DNA from: Crocinitomicaceae bacterium
Lineage (GTDB): Bacteria; Bacteroidota; Bacteroidia; Flavobacteriales_D; Crocinitomicaceae
Direction: 5' to 3'
Assembly (NCBI GenBank): GCA_016719925.1
Contig: JADJYC010000008.1
Span: 144,509-208,508, forward strand
Length of the DNA: 64,000 bases
Shown: positions 30,851 through 42,064 of the stretch, piece after piece
How positions within the stretch are numbered: position 1 is the first letter of the stretch
How the letters are laid out: every line of letters begins with the position of its first letter
The notes under the pieces: generated by a model
Database searches by the model: none
What the model saw: only the letters and a program-made list of their open reading frames with translations
Told to the model about the DNA's origin: nothing
Translations under genes and position numbers: made by a program

Positions 30851-31477
30851 CTATTTGCAGTTTTTAATCAATGTAGTTTTTACAGCCACATCAACTGTTG
30901 ACCAGAATTTATTTATTCCATCCGGACCGGTATGTTTTTCAGCACAAACCACACTTAATGAATCAAGTGATTCCTGAGCATTGAAATCAACAATGTCAAC
31001 AGTAGTTGTCATAGTGATTGTCTCGCCGTCAACGGTGACAACACCTGTATATTCTTTCGTAACATTGTTCATTGTAACCGAAACAGAAGCACCTTCAGCT
31101 GAAATTGAGTTTACCACGCCGGTAATAAATGCAGTTGAATCCATGTTTCCAAAAAAGCTGTTTTTTACTTTTCCGTCACGGATAGGATCTTGTGAATTTA
31201 AAGTAGTCACCGGAATTTCAAAAGTTGCTCCGGTCAATACGGCAAACATATCCGCGGCACTGTCTTTTGCAACTACATTGATTTCATTGAACGTTCCGTT
31301 TACTCCAATTTTTTCAGTGAGTTTAAAAGCAGTCCAGGTTAACTCTGTTTTAGAAGAATCATAACTGTACGTACATACCTCAACTGTATCTTCTGTTGTT
31401 GTTGTTTCTGTTTCACCGCCACCACAAGATGCAATTGCAAATGCAAACACAGGAATTATATAAACTATTTTTTTCAT
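30851..31477 (-). CDS. YceI-family lipoprotein
   Basis: A 208-aa outer- or inner-membrane lipoprotein with lipobox IASC (Cys18), a Thr/Glu-rich spacer, then a YceI-like lipocalin fold (~40-205). The fold begins with LTWTAFKLTEKIGVNGTFNEI and contains SQDPIRDGKVKNSFFGNMD and WSTVDVAVKTTL. YceI domains bind isoprenoid or amide lipids in a beta-barrel. First gene of a three-gene unit with galE and the outer-membrane barrel, preceded by a perfect -7 box 31 nt upstream. The ligand is unknown. Confidence 0.85.
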   Translation of the reverse strand: MKKIVYIIPVFAFAIASCGGGETETTTTEDTVEVCTYSYDSSKTELTWTAFKLTEKIGVNGTFNEINVVAKDSAADMFAVLTGATFEIPVTTLNSQDPIRDGKVKNSFFGNMDSTAFITGVVNSISAEGASVSVTMNNVTKEYTGVVTVDGETITMTTTVDIVDFNAQESLDSLSVVCAEKHTGPDGINKFWSTVDVAVKTTLIKNCK

Positions 31478-31508
31478 GATTTAAATTTTAACTTGATTTT
31501 GGATTGAA

Positions 31509-31516
31509 CAAATTTA
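31509..31516 (-). promoter_or_regulatory. -7 box TAAATTTG of the YceI-galE-barrel unit
   Basis: A perfect TAnnTTTG on the minus strand, 31 nt before the YceI-family ATG. Confidence 0.5.
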
Positions 31517-31563
31517 GTGAAAATGAAAGGATATTCAGGAAGTCTTGTAAATACCAAGGGATA

Positions 31564-32553
31564 TCAATAGTTTTTTTCCTGTCTGGATTCAATATCTTCC
31601 AGCTGATCAAGACGCTTTTTTGCAAGCGCACCATGGATACTGGCATTCAATTCAAACCCCACAAGAAGTGAGATAGACACAAAATAAATCCAGAGTAAAA
31701 GAATCATAATTGTACCTATAGATCCATAGATTTCATTGTATTTGGCAAACCCGTTTATATAATAAACATAGAGAACAGAAATCAACACGATCATCAATGT
31801 CGTAAGCGTTGCTCCGGCCGATAAAAACCTGAACGTACCTCTGTTGGAAGGACCGAAATAAAAAATCAGCGCAATAGCAAAATACAACAGCACCGCAAAA
31901 AACAAACTGTTCAGAATAATAAAGAAGGTATAATAATGTGATTCAACAAACGCACTGTGATCAGCCCAGTTGTTGAGCATTCTCTTTTCTGTAAGCAGAA
32001 TAAAAAAACTTGCAAGAATTCCAATTAGAAAAACAAGCACAAATAAAACCGATACCAGTCTGACAGAAATCCATGACCGTCTTTTTTTTATTTTTATACG
32101 TGACGTATTGAACGTATTAATCATCACAGCAAATCCGTTTGAGGCAAAATAAAGCGTCAGAATAAATCCAAAACTGAGCCATGAACTCACACTGGAATTT
32201 TCAAAATCATGCATGTTCACCATAAAAGTTTCTACCAGCTGCTGCGGAATAAATCCGGCGAGAATTGGCAGAATAGCTTTTTCAATATCATAAACCGGAA
32301 GATAGGCACTCAACACCACAAGCAATAATCCAAAAGGTACCATTGCAAGAAAAAAGTTAAATGATAAAGCAGCTGCCCGTTGTGTAATCAATCCCTTTTT
32401 TAATGACCAGGCAAAAAAGAAAAGTACTTCCCACATGGACAATCCTTCAAAACCCGGCAAAACAATTTTTCGCGAAACATGAATGGTTCTGCGCACAATA
32501 GTCACACGCAGTACTCTTGAAAATCGTTTGATCTTTTTGATGATTGGTTTCAC
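31564..32553 (-). CDS. YihY/BrkB-family inner-membrane protein
   Basis: A 329-aa membrane protein of the YihY (formerly ribonuclease BN / BrkB) family. A basic cytosolic N-terminus (KKIKRFSRVLRVTIVRR) is followed by about six transmembrane helices. The family-defining segment KGLITQRAAALSFNFFLAMVP starts helix 1, and the P-x-x-x-I-x-x-L-x-G-x-I-P region (EKAILPILAGFIPQQLV) follows. GSIGTIMILLLWIYFVSISLLVGFELNA ends the membrane part. Despite old names it is not a nuclease; transport or lipid-related roles have been proposed. Single gene, divergent from the large surface protein at 32.7 kb. Frame intact. Confidence 0.88.
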   Translation of the reverse strand: MKPIIKKIKRFSRVLRVTIVRRTIHVSRKIVLPGFEGLSMWEVLFFFAWSLKKGLITQRAAALSFNFFLAMVPFGLLLVVLSAYLPVYDIEKAILPILAGFIPQQLVETFMVNMHDFENSSVSSWLSFGFILTLYFASNGFAVMINTFNTSRIKIKKRRSWISVRLVSVLFVLVFLIGILASFFILLTEKRMLNNWADHSAFVESHYYTFFIILNSLFFAVLLYFAIALIFYFGPSNRGTFRFLSAGATLTTLMIVLISVLYVYYINGFAKYNEIYGSIGTIMILLLWIYFVSISLLVGFELNASIHGALAKKRLDQLEDIESRQEKNY

Positions 32554-32711
32554 GCTGTAAAGATAGAGGAATCAGAAAGAACGCATAATATGAAAATAAA
32601 AAGCATCGTATAACGCAGCAAAGACCTGTATATTATTCAAAGTGAAAGATTTATAATTCCTTTTTTTACCAACCTCACTGACGTAATTTGCGTGTTTGAG
32701 TCTGACACCCA

Positions 32712-35700
32712 ATGTCCATGAGAATAATTTGTACCGGAATATTGTTTTTTTTATCCTTTGGTTTGACTGCCCAATCAAACTGGCTGGTCTCTTTTGGAAA
32801 CCTGGTACATGAAGAAATTTTAGATGCTGAAAAAGATGCTTCGGGAAATATTATCTCTGTAGGTTATTTATCCGGACCAACAACCATTGGAACAACCAAT
32901 CTCAACTCAAACGGTAATTCAGACATTCTTATAATTAAAACAGATAATGCTGGAAATGTGATATGGGCAACCAAAGCAGGAGGTATTGGTCCTGACAGAG
33001 CCTATGCGGTAGATGTTGATGACAACGGAAATATTTATATCACCGGATATTTTTACAATGCAGCAACATTTGATACCATTTCATTAACCGGACAAGACCG
33101 GGATGTTTTTGTTGCCAAAATAAATCCATCTGGAAATTTTTTGTGGGTAAAAAACTGCGGTGGTGAATTTGGAGATACCGGTTACGGCGTTGCAGTTGAT
33201 AATTCAGGCAATGTTTTGGTAACCGGTCAATTCAGAGGGAACGGAGTGTTTGGAGCAGACAATTTTTTAAGTACGACCGATCCAAATACATCACAACCGG
33301 CATATGATTTTTTTCTGAGCAAATTAGACGGTGGCGGAAATTTTTTATGGACCCGTGAAGCCAATGCAAAATATGATGACCGTGGTATGTCAGTTACCGT
33401 TGATGAGCTGAACAATATTTATGTAGCCGGACAATTTTCTGATACCATCACCTTTCAAAACACACATAATAATCAGGCTATGAATGCCGGATTTGTCATT
33501 AAGTATGATGCTTCCAGGAAATGAAATATGGTTTGATAAATATCGTGCCGCCCAAGTTCTTCTGTATGATATAAAATGGCAGAATGATCAACTTTATCTG
33601 ACTGGTGACTTTAAGGGAAATATGCAGGTATCACATCAGGCAGGAAACACAAATTTCAGTGCAGGAGGTGAGTTTAATATCCTGGTTTCAAAACTGGATG
33701 AAAACGGAAATCTGAGTTGGTTCAAATCCAATTTTTCAGACAATGAAATTACTGCCAAACAACTTGCGCTGGATGTCAATAATGACATTTATATCACCGG
33801 ACTTTTTAAATGTGATTTCACAGAAATGAATCAGCTGCATGGCAATTCAACTTTTCTTTCTTTGGGTTACCGCGATGTGCATTATTTGAAATATTCGACC
33901 GCCGGAAATTTTCAATGGGCCCGTCAGTTTGGGAGCAATGAAGATGATTATTGTTCAGCCATTGTCTTAAATGACATTGATCATCCGGTGATGGCGGGGA
34001 GTTTTGAAAATGCTGTTGTAATTCCTTCCAATGATATTTCAGGTACCGGTACAATCAATTGTTCATGGACTAACTATGATGAATATGAATATGATTATTC
34101 TCAGGGTGGCAAAGATATTTTTCTGACTGATCCATTTGATATTTCACGCGCTCCTTTGGATTATTATCTGCATAACACATCGTGTGATTATGACACGCTT
34201 GTTCCATGTATTTTAAATTGTGAAGACACGGTTGAATTTTGTGAGTCACCACAATACCCGGTTTATGTAAATCATTTTATGCTGAGTGAACCCGTGATGC
34301 CAAAGTACAGTTATTTGTGGAGTAACGGAGATGATGAAATTAATACAGAATATAATGCCGGCGGAAATATCTGGATTAAAACATGGAGACAAGACGGTTG
34401 CGCGGCATACACTGATACAATGTTTTTATGGATTCACCCCAATCCTGAAACGCCTTTTATCGCTGACAACTGGGGATACAAATTTTATGAGCAGACATCC
34501 GGCTTCATTGATACCTGTTATCAGGATTCATTAAAAATCTGGACCATTGCTGCTGATACAATTACAACATCATTAGTTTGGAGCGGAGGAATTTATCTGA
34601 ACGATTCCATGAACTACATCAATCAGTCCGGCATATACGGTGCGCTTGCACAAACGGATTATGGTTGTACCAGTTACAATCTCTATTCAATTATTTTAGA
34701 TGACTTTGCAATTCATGACACGCTGGATCCGCAAATTGTTTTTCTGAATGATCATGCACAACTTACTGATACATTATACAGTTGTAATCCGGCTGAAATG
34801 TGGATATTTCTCACTGACAGTAATCTTGTTGCAACCAATGGCAGTTTCCCTTACAAATCATCTGCCTGGTATCTCAACGGAAATCTGATTGATTCACTGA
34901 TTTATTTTCCTGACTCAAATTATTCTGTACTCTATAGTTTTCCGGATTCAGGCTGGTACAGTATTGATGTGCATCTTGTCAATGAGTGCGGTGATTCAGT
35001 TGATTATTTTATTCATCGTGATTTGTATGTTTCTATTGTTCCAAATCCATTTTTATCGATCACTGGTCCTGCTACTTTAGTTGGAAATTATTGTCCGGGT
35101 GATTCTCTTGGTCTGGTAGTAACAACATATGCTGATACTTTATTCTGGACAGGCGGCGTGACCACTGTAAATTTTACAGATACTGTTTATGTAACAGTTG
35201 GTCTTGGCGCCACCACTTATTCTTTTGGAATTGACACTGTAACACCTTACGTAACTTGTTACGCTCAGGCCAGCTATACCTTGCCGGGATATCCGGGTCA
35301 GAATATTGAACTGGTTGACATCAATTTAAACGGTGGAATTGTTTGTCCGGGAGATTCACTTGAAATAGTTGCACTGAGCGGACAGGCGTGGATCTGGATT
35401 GGTCCGCAGGGTGATACCCTTGGAACAAATCAAAATGTCTGGGTTGATTTACCGGGATATTATCACTGCATTGTTACAGATAATTTTGGTTGCATTGTCA
35501 CCTCTAATTTTGTGGAAGCAAAAGAATACAGTTCTCCTTTTTTACAAGTTGAACCACAATTAATTTGTGAAGGTGAAAGTGCAGAAATTATTGCGGTGGC
35601 AAATCCGTTTACTAGTATAAACTGGTTAGCTCCGTTAAGCGGAAGTGCGCCTAATGTCATTGTTGATTCTGCCGGTATTTATTATTGTGAAACAAACTTC

Positions 35701-37824
35701 TGCAACATTACGCTGATTGACAGTGTGATTGTTATGGAGTCAATTCCGCTTGCGCAAATTATTGCTGTACCGGATACAACATTTTGTCCGGGCGATACCA
35801 TTTCACTTTTTGCAAACGGCGGCATGATGAATTATATCTGGAACGGAAACAACACCGGTGAATCCATCTTTCAAACAACACAAGCCGGAACCTATATTCT
35901 TGAAACAGAAAATGAAATTGGATGTACGGCTTCTGACACCATTGAAGTCACACTTTTATCAAATCCTGCTTCGCCGGTTTCAGCAAATATTACAATTTGT
36001 TCAGGAGATGACGCTGTACTTTTTGCAAGCGCAGATGATTCTGTTTTTTGGTTTGATCAATCCGGTTTGTTGCTTGGTACCGGAGACAGTATTTCCATTT
36101 TCAATATCACTTCACCAACACAAATTCAGGTGATGAATTTTGATTCTATCTGTTTCAGTTTACCTCAGCCCGTGAATATTAATTTTGGTCCATCCGCAAC
36201 ATCAAATGGAGATATTGACACCACTATTTGTTACGGAGATTCTCTTTTACTGCAAAGTTTTTCCGCTGATGTAATCTGGCTTACTCAAACTAATGACACG
36301 TTGTCTTCGAATTCTGATTTTCAAACCTCATCACTTTTTTCAGATACCTTATTCTACTTTGAAATTTCACAGGCAGGATTTTGTTCGGTAACAAATTCGG
36401 CAACTGTTTCAGTTATACAAAATAATTTTACCCCGCTCTTTTTATCTCCTTCTCTGATTTGCGAAAATGATTCTGCACTAATCGCTCTTGGAAATTCTGG
36501 CGTAACATCCTATAGCTGGTTTGATCAGAACGGTGTTTTATCTGACTCGTCACAATTTGTTTTACCCACAGATTCTGCAGGCACATTTGATTATGGCGTA
36601 GTGCTTGACTATTTTGACTGTGCAACAGATACCGCATATTTTTCCATTGTAGTCAATCCATTACCACTCGTTGAAATTTCTTCACTGACACCAACAGTAA
36701 TTTGTCCGGATGATTCTGTTCAGCTACTTGCAACAACAAATGCAGACAGTATATACTGGCCGGTTTATGGCACCAGTGATTCACTCATCACAGTTTGGAG
36801 TGAGATGTCTTATTATTACATGGCATCACTTAACGGATGCACCACTATATCAGATTCAATTTTGGTTACATTTCTGCCTGTTACAAATTATAATACGCCG
36901 CTCTATGATACCGTTTGTTCAGGCAGCACCTCTGAATTTATTTTGAACGTAAGTGGTGATGTTGTTTGGACAAATATGGATTTTGACACACTTGCAACAG
37001 GAAATTCATTTACAACTCCACCGCTTTATCAGGATTATGAATATTTCTATTGTATTGTAACTGACAGCGGATTTTGTCCAAGTACAAATCTGGTTGACAT
37101 CCTTGTTTTGCCAGTTGATTTTACGCCGGATTATTCAACCGTGTCTGATTTATGTCTGGGTGATTCTGTTTTGATTGCTGCAGATGATCAAACGCAGGAA
37201 TTTTATTTCTGGATTCAAAACGGAGATACTATTTCTACAAATTCATTCATCTCTATTTTACCGGATTCAGCCGGATTAGTATCTGTTGAACTTGTTACCG
37301 GAACAGCCATGTGTTATTCTGATACGGCGTATGTATCAGTTAATATAAATGACCTTCCTTCTTTTAATTTACCAGAAGATACATTGCTTTGCATCAATGA
37401 AAATCTGATTATCAATACAACCTACAATTACACTATTGACTGGATTTATGAAACCGATTCAACCGGATTTGGTTTTGATACATTGGCTGCAATTACATTT
37501 ATCAATAACAACGGATGTTCATTTACTGACACCATTCAAATTATCTGGTCAGATTGCAGTTTATTTATGCCTAACATTTTTACGCCAGACAATAATGGTA
37601 TTAATGACATTCTGTTTTTTGAAACGGATAAAGGAGAAGTGCTCTCACTCACCATTCAAAACAGATGGGGTAATATTATTTACAACAGCACTGCCGGTGA
37701 ATGGGATGGCCTTGACAACAACGGTTCACCATCTGTTGCAGGAACCTATTTCTACGTCATCGAATACAAAACTTTTGATGAGACCATTCTGATTGAACAA
37801 GGCTGGTTTTATTTGCAGCGGTGA
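32712..37824 (+). CDS. SBBP-repeat T9SS type B surface protein (frameshifted)
   Basis: About 1703 aa when repaired. A signal peptide (to about residue 22) is followed by beta-propeller-type SBBP repeats over ~25-470. Each carries D-x-x-G-N-I-Y-I-T-G-Y/F (for example DDNGNIYITGYF, DNSGNVLVTGQF, DELNNIYVAGQF). A long region (~500-1600) of Ig/PKD-like units then repeats a C-x-G-D-S motif (YCPGDSLGL, VCPGDSLEI, ICENDSALIAL, LCLGDSVLIA). The C-terminal ~90 residues are a CHU_C type B sorting domain (MPNIFTPDNNGINDI, QNRWGNIIYN, EWDGLDNNGSP, AGTYFYVIEY). The frame is broken once: CC at 33514-33515 must lose one C, giving KYDASGNEIWFDKY. A second in-frame ATG at 32718 could be the start. Confidence 0.85.
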
Positions 37825-37950
37825 TTTTGTTACCTGAAATTCCAAATTGTCCATCCCTAAATTCTTGTTAAATAAATCCAATCCGTTTTCAATAAAATTG
37901 AGAATCTGATTTTCATTTTTGATCTTGCATGGTAGTCAAAATTTACACCT

Positions 37951-38673
37951 ATGCAAATACGGTACATTTTTTTACTCTTCATTCTCACGGCGTGCACGGT
38001 AGAAGCTCCGGAAGAAGTTTTTGACAAGCAAAATCTGCAGGAACCCATTTACACAGTAGAAAAAATGGACAGTGTACTCAATTTATTTGAGACCATCTCC
38101 TTTGAAGATTTACCCGAAGATTATAAACTATATGCTGATCCGCAAAATAAATTTTCTAAAAAACTTAAAAAACGGGATTACCGGATTGTCAAAGGTGACA
38201 AGTGCTATTTATACATTGCGGGTAAAAACAGAATCAGCAATTTTTTGTGTCCTGATAAATATTTTACTGAGAACAAAGCACATCCTGAAAAGCATCTGAT
38301 TCAATACTGGCTTGTAGACAGACAACTATTAGTGTGGATTATTGAATTCATGGAAATATTGCAAGAGAAGGGTTATAACCGGGATGGTTTTAAAGTGCGT
38401 GAAAGTCACCGTCATCCGCACTACAATGACAAACGCGGCGGCGCCACACAAAGTCAGCACATTTTTGGAACCGCCACTGATCTCACTATTCAGGATATAA
38501 ATAAAGATGGACATGCTGGTGAAGATGATAAAAATATTGCGCTTGAAATTCTGGAAGACATAGTAGGCAATGATGGCGGCATGGGATTATACCCCGGCAC
38601 TATGACCATTCATATTGATACGCGTGGTGAACGCGCCAGATGGAACAGTTATACAAGGCCAAAAGAAAAATAA
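37951..38673 (+). CDS. M15-type D-Ala-D-Ala carboxypeptidase-like lipoprotein
   Basis: A 240-aa lipoprotein (lipobox ILTAC, Cys15) with a C-terminal zinc peptidase fold of the M15/DUF882 (YcbK-like) group. Metal-site signatures are SQHIFGTATDLTI (His and Asp) and TIHIDTRGERARW (third His). FKVRESHRHPHYNDKRGG is the usual approach segment. Substrates of this group are peptidoglycan stem peptides. The N-terminal ~110 residues (YKLYADPQNKFSKK, DYRIVKGDKCYLY) match no domain I know. Stand-alone gene; bestrophin follows after a 57-nt gap with its own near-consensus box. Confidence 0.82.
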   Translation: MQIRYIFLLFILTACTVEAPEEVFDKQNLQEPIYTVEKMDSVLNLFETISFEDLPEDYKLYADPQNKFSKKLKKRDYRIVKGDKCYLYIAGKNRISNFLCPDKYFTENKAHPEKHLIQYWLVDRQLLVWIIEFMEILQEKGYNRDGFKVRESHRHPHYNDKRGGATQSQHIFGTATDLTIQDINKDGHAGEDDKNIALEILEDIVGNDGGMGLYPGTMTIHIDTRGERARWNSYTRPKEK

Positions 38674-38730
38674 AATTTCATGCGGAAAATAATTCTGTTT
38701 TATCTTTAGCGACTTCTATTTTACAGATAC

Positions 38731-39597
38731 ATGATAAAATACAATCCTAAAACCTGGTTCCGGCATATTTTTAATTTTCACAAAAGTGACACTGTTTTCA
38801 TTCTCTGGAAAGAATTGATACTGGTTGGTGTTCTGACTGCCGGCTTGGTTTATGCTGAATTTCATTATATGCATTTTGGTCAGAAACTCAACAACCTGAT
38901 GCAGATTTTTACCCTGATTGGTTTTGTATTGTCCATGCTTCTTGTTTTCAGAACCAATACCGCCTATGACCGCTGGTGGGAAGGAAGAAGACTCTGGGGT
39001 CAGCTGGTGAATAATACCCGTGGACTTGCAATAAAAATAAAATCTCAGCAACACCCACATGAAGTGAATCAGTATTTCTCACGCATGATTGCAAACTACG
39101 CCTATGCAATGAAAGAAAGTTTGCGCAATGGAGTAAAACTTGAAGAACTTGATTTAACTGCTGAAGAATTATCAGAACTTGAAAAAGCAAATCACAAAAA
39201 CAATATCATTGCTAAAATGATATATCAGAAACTGCATGATCTGAAAAAAGATGGCAAACTTACTCAGGAAGAATTTCTTTCACTCGATACAAACCTCAAT
39301 ACCTTTGCTGATATAACAGGAGCCTGTGAGCGAATCAAGAATACGCCCATTCCGTTTTCATACAGCATGTTTTTGAAAAAATTCATTTTCATTTATGTTA
39401 CAACGGTGCCATTTGCTTTTGTAGAATCTTTCGGCTATTATTCTTCGCTGGTGGCAATTTTTATTTTCTATGTTTTAGTCAGCATGGAAATTCTTGCTGA
39501 AGAAATTGAAGATCCGTTTGGCAAAGATTCCAATGATTTACCAACAGATGAAATCTGCCTGAAAATTAAAATGAATGTGCGGGAGATTTTGAAATAA
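38731..39597 (+). CDS. Bestrophin-family anion channel
   Basis: A 288-aa member of the bacterial bestrophin (UPF0187, PF01062) family, which forms pentameric anion- or cation-selective channels. It has four hydrophobic segments. The family signature is SMLLVFRTNTAYDRWWEGRRLWGQLVNNTR at ~70-100, with FAFVESFGYYSSLVAIFIFYVLVSMEILAEEIEDPFG near the C-terminus. The latter provides the EIEDPFG loop typical of bestrophins. Start ATG at 38731 lies 22 nt after TATCTTTA (38701-38708). The stop codon abuts that of the MORN-repeat gene on the other strand with no base between. Confidence 0.92.
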   Translation: MIKYNPKTWFRHIFNFHKSDTVFILWKELILVGVLTAGLVYAEFHYMHFGQKLNNLMQIFTLIGFVLSMLLVFRTNTAYDRWWEGRRLWGQLVNNTRGLAIKIKSQQHPHEVNQYFSRMIANYAYAMKESLRNGVKLEELDLTAEELSELEKANHKNNIIAKMIYQKLHDLKKDGKLTQEEFLSLDTNLNTFADITGACERIKNTPIPFSYSMFLKKFIFIYVTTVPFAFVESFGYYSSLVAIFIFYVLVSMEILAEEIEDPFGKDSNDLPTDEICLKIKMNVREILK

Positions 39598-41298
39598 CTA
39601 AGGAAAAATTTTCGGTTTTCCATCAGGACCCATCTCTACACCATCAACAAAAGTTTTTTCCCGCAGCACTTTTCCGTTTTTGTCAAAGATCATGGATTTG
39701 CCGTCTTTCATTCCGTTTTTATAATTGACTTCTGCCTGAATATAATTTGGTCTCCATTCAAACGTCAGCATCTTGCCATGCAGTTTTCCATCCTTATAAT
39801 CGATTATCTGGAAAGGTTTATCTCCTCCCGGAAAATAATAAATCCATGTTCCGTCTTCTTTTCCGTTTTTGTAATTTCCTTCATGAGAACGCGCGCCGTC
39901 TTTTTCACTGAACCAAACCCAATGCCCGTCTTTCACACTTTCTTTAATTGTATGATTGGCAAGCGGACCGTAATCAATGTGTTGTTTTTTAACTTCAATA
40001 ATTTTATAATATCCGGTTTCAAGCAGCTGGCCCTTTTCCGTGTAGCGCGTCCACAAACCGGTTTTTAAATCATCTTCATAAAATCCGCTGAGCGTCAGTT
40101 TTCCTTTTTTGGAATACGATTTCCATTCGCCGTCAAGTTTACCGTTATTAAAGGTGGTTTCATTTTTCAGTTTGCCGTTGTCCCAGTTTTGTATCCAATA
40201 TCCATGTTCTTTTCCATTCACAAAATCACCGTCGTTCAAAACTTTTCCATTTTCATACCATGTTGTCCAGTGTCCGTTTTCAAGATCATTTTCATAAATA
40301 CCTTCACGCCATTTTGCACCGTTGCGATAATAAAATTCCCATTTTCCGCTTCGCATTCCTTCTTTGAAATAGCCTTTGCTTTCCATGTGAACAGTATCAC
40401 CGGGATACCAGTACTCCCAATATCCATCCTGCTTTCCGTTTTTAAATTCACCTTTGATATCTACTGTTCCCACATTGGTGTACCAAATCCACTGTCCCTC
40501 TTTTAAACCATTCTGAAATCTTCCGGTTACATTCACTTCACCGTTATCGTAATTCTTCACGTAATCTCCGTCCAAAACTCCATTCACATAATTTACTTTC
40601 CTGTCAACTCCTCCCAGATAATAATAATACGTCCACTCACCATTTTCAAGTCCGTTGTTGTACTGACCAATCACAAATGGTTTGCCGGATGGCGTATACT
40701 CTTCAAAATCTCCGTCTTTTAAACCGTCCTTAAAAGTGTAAAACTCTTTCAGAAAACCGGTTTCATAATAAATGAACGTTCTTCCGTTTCCATCCTTCAG
40801 TGTTTGAGTGCTGTCCGTTTTCCAGAAGTTCATCACATACGTAACCGAATCAATGACTTTTTCTTCAGCCATGTGATAGCCGTTGTAATAAAATGATTTC
40901 CATTCACCGGTTGGAGAACCCTTGGTAAAATATCCCTGTTCTTTTATTTTGCCGTTATCATGCCAGGTCGTATAGATGCTGTCCTGAACACCTTCTTTGA
41001 AAAATCCCTGCTCTTTCTTTTTCCCGTCGCTGTAAAACGTAGTAACGGAGCCGTGTAGTTTTCCAATAAAATAATGCTGTTCTTCTTCCAGATTTCCGTT
41101 TTTATCCCAGTACCTCCATCTGTCATGCTTCATGGTTGTTTCACCATAAAATTCATCAGCAAAATAATAGCCTTCACTCTGCAGTTTGGTGCTGTTAAAA
41201 TCCCAGTATGTTCTTACCATAACAGGCTTTGGTTTGGCGTCCTGTCCAAAAGAAATTGCTGAAAATAAAATGCTGAAAATGAAAAAGCGGATGTACAT
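39598..41298 (-). CDS. MORN/YwqK-repeat secreted protein
   Basis: A 566-aa protein with a signal peptide ending ISFGQ. The mature part is almost entirely tandem ~22-residue MORN-variant repeats (PF07661, YwqK type). They are recognisable by W-x-x-Y-x-x-x-G-K/N and D-G-x-W/Y-x-x-Y, for example GEWTYYYYLGG, GQWIWYTNVG, GYWEYWYPGD, GKWEFYYRNG. I count about 20 units with insertions around residues 150-180 and 430-470. No T9SS tail or lipobox is present. MORN repeats form elongated beta-rods that bind proteins or lipids. Databases often call such proteins antitoxins, but no toxin is adjacent. LysE lies 41 nt upstream on the same strand. Confidence 0.85.
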   Translation of the reverse strand: MYIRFFIFSILFSAISFGQDAKPKPVMVRTYWDFNSTKLQSEGYYFADEFYGETTMKHDRWRYWDKNGNLEEEQHYFIGKLHGSVTTFYSDGKKKEQGFFKEGVQDSIYTTWHDNGKIKEQGYFTKGSPTGEWKSFYYNGYHMAEEKVIDSVTYVMNFWKTDSTQTLKDGNGRTFIYYETGFLKEFYTFKDGLKDGDFEEYTPSGKPFVIGQYNNGLENGEWTYYYYLGGVDRKVNYVNGVLDGDYVKNYDNGEVNVTGRFQNGLKEGQWIWYTNVGTVDIKGEFKNGKQDGYWEYWYPGDTVHMESKGYFKEGMRSGKWEFYYRNGAKWREGIYENDLENGHWTTWYENGKVLNDGDFVNGKEHGYWIQNWDNGKLKNETTFNNGKLDGEWKSYSKKGKLTLSGFYEDDLKTGLWTRYTEKGQLLETGYYKIIEVKKQHIDYGPLANHTIKESVKDGHWVWFSEKDGARSHEGNYKNGKEDGTWIYYFPGGDKPFQIIDYKDGKLHGKMLTFEWRPNYIQAEVNYKNGMKDGKSMIFDKNGKVLREKTFVDGVEMGPDGKPKIFP

Positions 41299-41339
41299 GT
41301 AAGAGTTCTTTGATCTATAACCTGAATACGGAATAAAAG

Positions 41340-42002
41340 TTACCGCAGCAAAGCAAATATACCTTTAAAGAGAAAGAGGGTTCCAAACACCAGCAGGATA
41401 ATTCCTAACACCAAATTAACAACGTACATCCACTGCGGGGTAAGAATTTCTTTTAGCTTTTTTGCTCCAAAGATTTTTAAAACATCCAGACCAAAAAACG
41501 TTAACAGAATGATAGATATATATATTATCAGACCCTGAGTACGTGTTAAAGCTAATTCCGGCGGTGTATCAGGCAGCAATGACATAAGCGTTAACCAGTA
41601 AAAAAGCACGCCCGGATTCACCGCGTTTATAGTAAATCCTTTCAATAAAGTCATCAAATAATTACTGGCAGATAAATTCAGCGGCTTGGTCATATTATCT
41701 CTGGAAATAAAAAGGGCCTTTTTCTTTAAGACATGTACAATACCCAGAATAATAAAAAATGCTCCTCCAATTATTTTCAGAAAATATTGATTTTTCCCTT
41801 CCATCAGCTCAGTCACTTCATTGAAGAAAACAAAAGCAATGGTCACGTACATCAAATCTGAAATCAATACACCCAAATCCAGAAAAAGAGCAGATTTGAT
41901 TCCTTTGGTGATACTGGTTTCAATCATTACAAAAAAGGCAGGACCAACCATCACACTTAACAGCAGACCGTATCCGATACCTATTGCAACAACTTCTATC
42001 AT
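41340..42002 (-). CDS. LysE/RhtB-family translocator
   Basis: A 220-aa inner-membrane exporter with six helices. The family start IGIGYGLLLSVMVGPAFFVMIETSITKG includes the conserved G-P-x-F of helix 1 and the basic loop. LFLDLGVLISDLMYV and NAVNPGVLFYWLTL follow in the usual places. LysE/RhtB proteins export amino acids such as lysine, arginine, threonine or homoserine lactones; specificity cannot be told from sequence. A perfect -7 box ends only 4 nt before the ATG, suggesting a nearly leaderless mRNA. The MORN gene lies 41 nt downstream and may be co-transcribed. Confidence 0.88.
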   Translation of the reverse strand: MIEVVAIGIGYGLLLSVMVGPAFFVMIETSITKGIKSALFLDLGVLISDLMYVTIAFVFFNEVTELMEGKNQYFLKIIGGAFFIILGIVHVLKKKALFISRDNMTKPLNLSASNYLMTLLKGFTINAVNPGVLFYWLTLMSLLPDTPPELALTRTQGLIIYISIILLTFFGLDVLKIFGAKKLKEILTPQWMYVVNLVLGIILLVFGTLFLFKGIFALLR

Positions 42003-42006
42003 GTTT

Positions 42007-42014
42007 CAAATTTA
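42007..42014 (-). promoter_or_regulatory. -7 box TAAATTTG of the LysE gene
   Basis: A perfect TAnnTTTG on the minus strand, only 4 nt before the ATG, so transcription would start at or within a few bases of the start codon. Confidence 0.45.
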
Positions 42015-42064
42015 AACGTTGTAAACTTTTTATACGGGAAAAATTACCTGATTGTTATCAGCAT

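Noticed and set aside
39598..41298. MORN/YwqK protein as an antitoxin
   Set aside because: It has a signal peptide and no adjacent toxin; the database name does not fit this context.
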